From DATLRC01 sp035478435 (GTDB taxonomy: Bacteria; Patescibacteriota; Saccharimonadia; Saccharimonadales; UBA4665), in NCBI GenBank assembly GCA_035478435.1, contig DATIJT010000009.1:1-64000 (forward strand): a stretch of 64,000 nucleotides of DNA, given 5' to 3'. How positions within the stretch are numbered: position 1 is the first letter of the stretch; the number at the start of each line of letters is the position of its first letter. The position numbers and the translations under genes are program-made. The notes below the pieces were generated by a model. That model searched no databases. It was not told where the DNA came from and worked only from the letters and a program-made list of their open reading frames with translations. This document shows, one piece after another, positions 58,209 to 64,000 of the stretch.

Positions 58209-58550
58209 ATGGTTAGAACGGTTGCACGGAGTAAATCTACTGCCCCTGTAGTTCAAGATGAACTTGACAGGTCTTTGGCGGTGTTTGCCGCCCGCAAACA
58301 ATTTTTAAGTGCGGCCATGAATATGGGCTGGCAACTAGCCGGCGCGGTCATTATCCCGGTTATTATCGGTGTTAAGCTAGACGACCATTTCCGCACCACT
58401 CCGTCTTATACCTTGGCGGCTCTATTTTTGGCGGCCGGTGGCGTCGTAATGATTGTTCGCTCCACTATTAACCAAGTGCGCCGTGAGCAGGCTAATACCG
58501 AAAACTCTTCGACTTCGCTCGGAGTAAAGGAGAACAAGAGTGGTAAATAA
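58209..58550 (+). CDS. atpI: AtpI/AtpZ-like small membrane protein
   Basis: A 113-residue protein with two membrane segments (about 38-57 and 68-86) joined by KLDDHFRTTP. Location as first gene of the atp operon and size fit AtpI or AtpZ, which help assemble the c-ring or move Mg2+/Ca2+. Overlaps atpB by 11 bases. Confidence 0.75.
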   Translation: MVRTVARSKSTAPVVQDELDRSLAVFAARKQFLSAAMNMGWQLAGAVIIPVIIGVKLDDHFRTTPSYTLAALFLAAGGVVMIVRSTINQVRREQANTENSSTSLGVKENKSGK

Positions 58551-59361
58551 TTTGTTTCACCGTTTTGCCGCCGAAGCAGGCCCTTCTGTCCATATCGCGC
58601 CGGGCGGGCTGTTTGAGGTACATGGCTTTACCATTACCAATTCCATGGTGTTCGCTTGGGTGTGTTCGCTGTTGATTATCATTGCACTGGTTACGGTCGC
58701 TCGCCGCATGACGCTTCGACCAAAAGGTGGTTTTACGCAAATGGTAGAAATCGGCACCGACTTTATTACCAACGTCTTAGAGAACAGCTTGGGCGATCGT
58801 GATAAAGCCATCAAATACGCGCCGTACTTTGTAACGATATTTTTCTTCATCGCCCTGAGCAATATATTGGGGCTTTTGCCTGGTGTTGGCGAAGCGCTGA
58901 CTTATCATGGTACGCCGGTCCTTAGAGCATTCACTGCCGACCTAAACGGCACGCTGGCCACTGCGGTCATTTCGATGATCCTGATCCAGTATTTTGCCAT
59001 CCGCGAGTCCGGACCCATCAAGCATCTGCGCCACTATTTTGCCGGTAAGCTCTGGAACCCCCTGACCTACTTAATCGGCGTGTACGAACTTTTTAACGAG
59101 CTTATCCGAGTGTTTAGCCTGGCGCTGCGGTTGTTTTTGAACATTGCTATCGGTGAGATTATCATCTCGGTATTTTCATATCTTGGTAAATTCGCCGCTC
59201 CCGTCACATCCTTCCCATTCCTGTTCCTGGAGTTAGGCGTAGCGCTGCTACAGGCCTACATTTTCGTTATGCTATCCGTGACCTATCTTTCGCTGGCCAT
59301 AACCCATGGTCATGACGAAGCAGAAGAGTTAGAAGCGACTGCTGAGGAAATGAAGGTATAG
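58540..59361 (+). CDS. atpB: ATP synthase F0 subunit a
   Basis: A 273-residue, six-segment membrane subunit forming the proton path with the c-ring. The essential Arg lies in FSLALRLFLNIAIGE. Start is GTG 58540, with AAAGGAG upstream; no ATG fits. The C-terminal tail is acidic (HDEAEELEATAEEM). Confidence 0.95.
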   Translation: MVNNLFHRFAAEAGPSVHIAPGGLFEVHGFTITNSMVFAWVCSLLIIIALVTVARRMTLRPKGGFTQMVEIGTDFITNVLENSLGDRDKAIKYAPYFVTIFFFIALSNILGLLPGVGEALTYHGTPVLRAFTADLNGTLATAVISMILIQYFAIRESGPIKHLRHYFAGKLWNPLTYLIGVYELFNELIRVFSLALRLFLNIAIGEIIISVFSYLGKFAAPVTSFPFLFLELGVALLQAYIFVMLSVTYLSLAITHGHDEAEELEATAEEMKV

Positions 59362-59416
59362 AAGGATGTCCGACATTAAATTTAATAATAGTAAATTATA
59401 GTAAGGAGTAAGTAAT

Positions 59417-59653
59417 ATGTTCAATGTAGTAGCAGCATTATCAGGTAACGTAGAGGTCGTCGGTAAGGGCATTATGCTGGGCGCCGGTATGATCGGCCCG
59501 GGCATTGGTGTGGGGCTGATCGGCAACGCTTTCATGAACGCCGTGGGCCGCAACCCGGAAGCCGCCAAGTTCTTGGGACAGGTTTTGGTGTTCGTGGCTA
59601 TTGTGGAGCTGATGGCATTACTAGTATTCGCTTCCCTATTCATTATCAAATAA
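59417..59653 (+). CDS. atpE: ATP synthase F0 subunit c
   Basis: A 78-residue hairpin of two membrane helices. Gly-rich first helix (GAGMIGPGIGVGLIG), loop RNPEA and the ion-binding Glu in AIVELMALLV on the second helix. No sodium-binding signature is evident, so protons are the likely ion. AAGGAG precedes it. Followed at once by hairpin element B. Confidence 0.96.
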   Translation: MFNVVAALSGNVEVVGKGIMLGAGMIGPGIGVGLIGNAFMNAVGRNPEAAKFLGQVLVFVAIVELMALLVFASLFIIK

Positions 59654-59807
59654 AAGGATTTATGTACATGGCACACTTTGCCCGAAGATCTGTGCTCCGC
59701 ACCCCGCCTGTCTTTCCGACAGGACGGACAGGTCACCGTACCATTGAGTACGGCTCGCTTGCGGTGCTCGATTTTCAACCAAATTGCACTCATGTACAAA
59801 AATCCTT
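59654..59807 (+). repeat. Long hairpin element B, between atpE and atpF
   Basis: Starts on the base after the atpE stop. Outer arms AAGGATTTATGTACATG (59654-59670) and its complement with one mismatch (59791-59807). Inside are CCTGTC-TTTCC-GACAGG and ACCGTAC...GTACGG hairpins. Blocks shared with element A at 51161-51286, while the outer arms differ completely. Confidence 0.75.
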
Positions 59808-59831
59808 CGCCTTTAACTCAGAAAGGAACGT

Positions 59832-60362
59832 ATGATACATTTGTTTTTTGCTGCGGAAGCGGCCCAATCGTCGGGGATTGGCGCTTTAGGTATCAGCCCG
59901 AGCGCGTTTGTGATCCAGCTGATCACCTTTGTGTTGGTGTTTTTGTTACTGAAAAAGTTTGCCTTTAAGCCGATTGTCCGTTTGCTGGAAGAGCGCCGCA
60001 AAGTCATCGACGACGGCGTGAAGATGGGCCAGCGTATGGAAAAAGAACGGGCCAAGCTGGACGAGGAAGTCACCAAAGTTATGCGGGATGCCCGCACCGA
60101 GGCTGACAAAATTATCGCTAATGGGCAGAAAGAAGCCCGCGAGATCATCCGTGAGGCTGAAAAAGTTGGCCAGCGCAAGGTGGACACCATGCTGGCGGAC
60201 GCCGAGGCCCGGATTAACGAAGAAACCGAGCAAGCCAAACACAAGCTGGAAAAAGAAATCGTCGGCATGGTGTCTGAAGCCACCGAAGCGATTGTAGAGG
60301 AAAAGGTTGACCCCGAAAAAGACGCCGAATTGATAGATAAAGCATTAAAGGACCGAAAATAG
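59832..60362 (+). CDS. atpF: ATP synthase F0 subunit b
   Basis: A 176-residue subunit with one N-terminal membrane helix (about 25-43) and a long charged helix that forms the peripheral stalk; ends near the atpH start with a 1-base overlap. GAAAGGA precedes the ATG. Confidence 0.95.
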   Translation: MIHLFFAAEAAQSSGIGALGISPSAFVIQLITFVLVFLLLKKFAFKPIVRLLEERRKVIDDGVKMGQRMEKERAKLDEEVTKVMRDARTEADKIIANGQKEAREIIREAEKVGQRKVDTMLADAEARINEETEQAKHKLEKEIVGMVSEATEAIVEEKVDPEKDAELIDKALKDRK

Positions 60363-60766
60363 TGAAGGTACCACGTCATATTCTGGCAGAGGCCATTGCC
60401 AAGCGCACCCTGCACGTCACCGATGACAAGCTGTTGGCTCAGGAGATTGCCGCCTACCTATTGGCAGAGCGCCGCACCGCTGAGCTGGAGTCGATTCTAC
60501 GTGATATCATGCAGTATCGCAGCGACCACGGTGTATTGGAAGCAGAAGTAGTAACCGGCCATGGAATGCAAAACCATATTGTGGAAGAGATCAAGCAATT
60601 ACTACGCGCTGCTTACCCGAATGCTAAGACTATACATCTGGCAAACCGCCAGGATCCTTCGGTCATCGGCGGCTTGCGTATCGATATGGCCAATGAACAA
60701 CTGGATATGACGGTCAGTGCTAAACTAGCGACTTTCAAACGATTAACTTCAGAGGGAACTAGATGA
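60362..60766 (+). CDS. atpH: ATP synthase F1 subunit delta
   Basis: A 134-residue subunit linking the b stalk to the alpha3beta3 head; shorter than the usual 175-180 because the N-terminal helical domain is reduced. The C-terminal part (SAKLATFKRLTSEG preceded by GGLRIDMANEQLDMTV) is the typical region. GTG start overlapping atpF; overlaps atpA by 4 bases. Confidence 0.88.
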   Translation: MKVPRHILAEAIAKRTLHVTDDKLLAQEIAAYLLAERRTAELESILRDIMQYRSDHGVLEAEVVTGHGMQNHIVEEIKQLLRAAYPNAKTIHLANRQDPSVIGGLRIDMANEQLDMTVSAKLATFKRLTSEGTR

Positions 60767-62313
60767 AAGATATCTCAATTCAAGAATTAAGTGACGACAT
60801 CCGTTCGGCCATTGCCGAACTTAAAAAGCGTCCGGAAATTGAACAAGTCGGCGTGGTCACTCGCGTTGGTGACGGTGTGGTCTGGATTTATGGCCTGACC
60901 AAGGCCGGCTATAGTGAAATGATCGACATCGCGGCTACCGACGGCAGTACGCTGACGGCCTTTGCCTTTAACCTGGGCGAAGATGAGATCGGCGCCGTGC
61001 TATTGGGTGACGATACACTGATTAAGGCCGGCGCGACCTGCAAATTGACTGGCAAAGTGCTGGAAGTGCCAGTAGGGCCGGAGTTGGTTGGCCGCGTGGT
61101 TGACCCTCTTGGCCGCCCGCTGGATGGCAAAGGTGCTATTAAATCAAAACTAACTAGCCGCGTAGAGCGCAATGCTCCGGGTGTGCTGGACCGCAAGAGT
61201 GTCCATGAGCCGCTGATGACCGGGCTAACGGCGATTGACGCTATGGTACCCATCGGCCGTGGCCAGCGCGAACTGTTGATTGGCGACCGCCAAACTGGTA
61301 AAACAGCCGTGGCAGTCGACACTATGATCAATCAGCATCGTCAAAACACCGGTGTTATAAATATTTACGTGGCCGTTGGCCAGAAGCTTAGCAAGGTGGC
61401 CCGCTTAGTAGAACGCCTGAAACGTGAAGGCGTTATGGAACAAACCATTGTGGTAGCTACCAGTGCCGCCGACCCGGCTTCATTGCAATACCTGGCACCT
61501 TACGCCGGCGCCACTATGGGCGAGTATTTCCGTGACAATAAGCAGCACGCCCTGATCATTTACGACGACCTGACCAAGCATGCGGCGGCTTACCGCCAAA
61601 TGTCCCTGCTGCTCCGCCGCCCACCGGGCCGTGAAGCTTACCCGGGCGACGTTTTCTACTTACACTCCCGTCTGCTAGAACGGGCTGCCAAATTGTCTGA
61701 CAATCTTGGCGCCGGCTCACTCACCGCCCTGCCGATCATCGAAACCCAGGCCGGTGACATCAGTGCTTACATCCCGACCAACGTCATTAGTATTACCGAC
61801 GGCCAGATTTTCATGGAAACCAACTTGTTTTACCAGGGTATCCGTCCGGCTATCTCGGTTGGTTTGTCCGTTTCGCGGGTTGGTAGTTCGGCCCAGACCA
61901 AAGCCGTTAAAAGCGTGGCTAAGGGCCTTAGGATCGACCTGGCCCAATTCCGCGAGCTGGCGGCCTTCAGCCAGTTTTCTACCGACCTGGACGCCGAAAC
62001 GCGCCATCGGATTGAACGCGGCCAACGGCTAACAGAAATCTTAAAGCAACCACAATTCAGCCCCTACTCCATCGCCCAAATGTACGCCACCTTGTTAGCG
62101 GCTACCAGTGGCTGTTTCGACCAAGTTCCTCTAGACAAAATCAAAACGGCCGAAGCCAACCTATTACGCGAACTCAAGCACGACCACCCTAAAGACATGG
62201 AAAAACTAAATGAGGGTGGCGAACCAGACGAAAAAGTTCAAAAGAAGATTGTTGATATAGCTAACAAAATCGCCCTGTCCTACAAGCCGGAAGAAGTAAA
62301 GGCTGCCAAATAA
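60763..62313 (+). CDS. atpA: ATP synthase F1 subunit alpha
   Basis: A 516-residue non-catalytic nucleotide-binding subunit. Walker A GDRQTGKTAVA, the LLRRPPGREAYPGDVFYLHSRLLERAAK region and the PAISVGLSVSRVGSSAQ signature are all present. Starts in the atpH gene (ATGA). Confidence 0.98.
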   Translation: MKDISIQELSDDIRSAIAELKKRPEIEQVGVVTRVGDGVVWIYGLTKAGYSEMIDIAATDGSTLTAFAFNLGEDEIGAVLLGDDTLIKAGATCKLTGKVLEVPVGPELVGRVVDPLGRPLDGKGAIKSKLTSRVERNAPGVLDRKSVHEPLMTGLTAIDAMVPIGRGQRELLIGDRQTGKTAVAVDTMINQHRQNTGVINIYVAVGQKLSKVARLVERLKREGVMEQTIVVATSAADPASLQYLAPYAGATMGEYFRDNKQHALIIYDDLTKHAAAYRQMSLLLRRPPGREAYPGDVFYLHSRLLERAAKLSDNLGAGSLTALPIIETQAGDISAYIPTNVISITDGQIFMETNLFYQGIRPAISVGLSVSRVGSSAQTKAVKSVAKGLRIDLAQFRELAAFSQFSTDLDAETRHRIERGQRLTEILKQPQFSPYSIAQMYATLLAATSGCFDQVPLDKIKTAEANLLRELKHDHPKDMEKLNEGGEPDEKVQKKIVDIANKIALSYKPEEVKAAK

Positions 62314-62322
62314 TGCTGAAGC

Positions 62323-62395
62323 GAGACATGAGTCAGGAGTCAGGGGGCATGAGTAAAAAACTCATATCTCATATCTCATATCTCATGACTCGGCA
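62323..62395. repeat. Heptamer array in the atpA-atpG spacer
   Basis: CATGAGT, CAGGAGT, CAGGGGG, CATGAGT run into CTCATAT three times and CTCATGACTC. The two halves are partly complementary. The words TGACTC/GAGTCA reappear on both sides of the four-helix-bundle gene at 63279. Confidence 0.65.
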
Positions 62396-62412
62396 ACCGG
62401 AGGTTGCCTTGT

Positions 62413-63282
62413 ATGGCTAATACTATTACCCTCAAGCGCCGGATTGGATCGGTCAAAAGCACCAAGCAGATCACTAAGGCTATGGAGCTAGTTGCGGCCA
62501 GCAAAATGCGTCGGGCCCAAGAACATGCCCTGGCTGGGCGAACCTACCGGGAATTCGCCTATTCCCTCCTGACTCGCTTGAGTGCCATAACCGAAGTTAA
62601 TGCCCACCCACTATTTGTGCAGCGTTCGGTCAAAAAACGACTCTACATTGTTATAACCAGTAACGGCACGCTAGCCGGCGCTTATAACGCCAACATCCTG
62701 CGCATGTTGACCCGGGCCATTCTGGCTGATCAGCAAGCCGGTATTGCCTGCCAAGTAATTGCGATTGGCAAACAGGGCGCTAAATTTGCCCGCCGGGTGA
62801 GTCAGATAGATATGCTGGCGGCTTATACTGATATTCCCGATCACCCCGAGGCCAACGATATTCGTCCTATTCTGAATACGGCAATTGCGATGTACCGCGA
62901 CCTCCAAACCGATGACGTTAAAGTACTTTACACCCAATTCAAATCGAACTTAGTCCAGGAAGCCACTGCCCTGTCGCTTTTGCCGGCCCGGTTTGTGGCT
63001 ACCGAAGGCGAAACTAGTTTGGATAACACTACCTTTGAGCCTTCCATTGAGGCGGTGCTAGATAGCGTCACGGAGCGGCTGCTTGAAGTCCAGGTCTGGC
63101 AAGCCCTGCTGGAAAGTTTGGCCTCTGAGCACTCCATGCGGATGATGGCCATGAAAAACGCGACCGATAACGCCACTGATCTGATAGAAGACCTGACCCT
63201 GGCTTTTAACACAGCCCGCCAAGCGGCCATTACCCAGGAACTAGCCGAAATCACTGGCGGCGCGGAGGCAATCCAACAATGA
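62413..63282 (+). CDS. atpG: ATP synthase F1 subunit gamma
   Basis: A 289-residue central rotor subunit with the N-terminal helix (LKRRIGSVKSTKQITKAMELVAASKMRRAQ in part) and C-terminal helix (EHSMRMMAMKNATDNATDLI) that form the shaft. I start at ATG 62413 with GGAGG upstream, not the TTG at 62404. Its TGA overlaps the next ATG (63279). Confidence 0.96.
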   Translation: MANTITLKRRIGSVKSTKQITKAMELVAASKMRRAQEHALAGRTYREFAYSLLTRLSAITEVNAHPLFVQRSVKKRLYIVITSNGTLAGAYNANILRMLTRAILADQQAGIACQVIAIGKQGAKFARRVSQIDMLAAYTDIPDHPEANDIRPILNTAIAMYRDLQTDDVKVLYTQFKSNLVQEATALSLLPARFVATEGETSLDNTTFEPSIEAVLDSVTERLLEVQVWQALLESLASEHSMRMMAMKNATDNATDLIEDLTLAFNTARQAAITQELAEITGGAEAIQQ

Positions 63283-63683
63283 GTCAAGAGTCAAGAGTCA
63301 AGAGTCAAGAGAAGAAAACTATCAAGAGTTTTACGGATCTAATAGCTTGGCAAAAAGCGCACGCATTTGCGGTTGCGGTCTATAAAAACACGGTAAACTT
63401 CCCTCCTGGTGAGCAATTTGGTCTCACAAACCAGATTCGTCGTGCTTCAGTCTCTGTCCCATCGAACATAGCCGAGGGTTTTGGAAGACGAACAGTACCA
63501 GATCGTACCCACTTTTATGATATGGCTCGAGCGTCCCTGGCTGAAGTTCAAAGTCAACTATTGCTGTCTCGCGATGTAGGCTACTTACTGAAGCAAGTCT
63601 TTGAGGTATTGGCAGAGCAATCAGTCGATGTTCATAAATTATTAACCGGTCTTATTAACGCGACCAGAAAAAGAAGTTCTTGA
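63279..63683 (+). CDS. Four-helix-bundle protein (23S rRNA-IVP type) inside the atp operon
   Basis: A 134-residue helical protein: FTDLIAWQKAHAFAVAVY, LTNQIRRASVSVPSNIAEGFGR and ARASLAEVQSQLLLSRDVGYL are diagnostic of the 23S-IVP/four-helix-bundle family, related to Avd. Members were first found encoded in intervening sequences of 23S rRNA. Its first dozen codons are made of four GAGTCAA repeats, and TCTTGACTC at the stop forms the inverse. ATP synthase has no need of it; it looks inserted between atpG and atpD, using atpG's stop for its own start. Confidence 0.88.
   Translation: MSQESRVKSQEKKTIKSFTDLIAWQKAHAFAVAVYKNTVNFPPGEQFGLTNQIRRASVSVPSNIAEGFGRRTVPDRTHFYDMARASLAEVQSQLLLSRDVGYLLKQVFEVLAEQSVDVHKLLTGLINATRKRSS
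63281..63308 (+). repeat. Four GAGTCAA heptamers at the start of the IVP-type gene
   Basis: Four perfect tandem copies followed by GAGAAG. GAGTCAAGA (63302-63310) is inverted as TCTTGACTC at 63678-63686, after which degenerate GACTCAT heptamers run to about 63707. The gene is thus enclosed by an inverted repeat pair. Confidence 0.8.
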
Positions 63684-63728
63684 CTCATGTCTCGTGACTC
63701 ATGACTCTAAATTTGAAAGGATAAACGA

Positions 63729-64000
63729 ATGGCACAAGCAACAATGACAAGCAATAAAACTCTCAAGGGCACAATTAGCCAAGTAGTTGGTGTGGTGGTA
63801 GATGTGGAGTTTAGTAAAGACCACTTGCCGGCTATTTATAATGCTTTGACCACGCAACTGGATGGCCGGGAATTGGTATTTGAAGTAGCCCAGCACCTCA
63901 GTGAGTCATCTGTCCGGGCGATTGCTCTGGGAACGACTGACGGCCTGGAGCGCGGCGCGGTCGTAACGGACAGCGGCGCTGCCATTAGTGTGCCAATTGG
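63729..64000 (+). CDS. atpD: ATP synthase F1 subunit beta (5' part)
   Basis: Starts at ATG 63729 with GAAAGG upstream and runs off the window. LKGTISQVVGVVVDVEF, LPAIYNAL, LVFEVAQHL and VRAIALGTTDGLERGA are the beta-barrel N-terminal domain of the catalytic subunit. No Walker A yet. Confidence 0.95.
   Translation, partial: MAQATMTSNKTLKGTISQVVGVVVDVEFSKDHLPAIYNALTTQLDGRELVFEVAQHLSESSVRAIALGTTDGLERGAVVTDSGAAISVPI

Overview
The window looks like a compact, roughly half-GC chromosome segment of a Patescibacteria/CPR bacterium, most likely a saccharibacterium (TM7). That placement rests on gene content: short proteins, many unrecognised small CDSs, a sortase, a DUF3048 protein, a PEGA protein, an undecaprenyl-pyrophosphate phosphatase, a complete ATP synthase operon and a diversity-generating retroelement (DGR). 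No rRNA is present to confirm it. UGA is a normal stop here (for example the ATGA junctions at 20386-20389 and 63279-63282).

Layout. 0.2-0.84 kb: a catalytically degenerate UmuD-like protein and a small partner. 1.16-4.0 kb: a DGR consisting of a target gene with a 107-bp variable repeat, a matching template repeat, an Avd-like gene on the opposite strand, and a reverse transcriptase split by a 39-bp AAGC tetranucleotide tract. The cassette is bracketed by two copies of the 3' end of a response-regulator gene. 4.1-13.4 kb: two-component pair, DUF3048 protein, gltX, two envelope proteins, sortase. 13.5-14.0 kb: a tRNA-Leu(CAA) gene broken in its anticodon arm by a 371-bp insert that carries a GIY-YIG nuclease gene and an intact tRNA-Leu(CAA). 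14.1-24.8 kb: unrecognised proteins, then metabolic and repair genes (YjeF-type, HAD, prolyl aminopeptidase, HD, exonuclease III, UMP kinase, CHAP hydrolase). 25-36 kb: MacB-like ABC exporter, Nramp-related transporter, MarP-like protease, UppP, and the oxidative pentose phosphate trio zwf-gnd-pgl. 36.4-42.5 kb: surface proteins and radC. 42.6-46.8 kb: a second two-component system between short repeats of the tRNA-Asn 3' end. 46.9-58.1 kb: smpB, a glycosidase, a glycosyltransferase, an SsgA-like protein, a thermonuclease, a 938-residue transglutaminase-like membrane protein, a lipid-kinase-like gene between two paralogues, a CobO-like protein and a glutaredoxin. 58.2-64 kb: atpI-B-E-F-H-A-G-D, interrupted by a four-helix-bundle (23S-IVP type) gene and two structured spacers.

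A recurring theme is gene gain at gene ends. Three blocks are flanked by a spare copy of a neighbouring gene's 3' end, two tRNA loci carry broken or partial copies, and several spacers hold arrays of degenerate 7-bp repeats, often as inverted pairs. The most striking system is the DGR. All 21 differences between its variable and template repeats fall at template adenines, so it has worked in the past. The current repeat count in its reverse transcriptase predicts a frameshifted (OFF) enzyme that losing one AAGC unit would restore.
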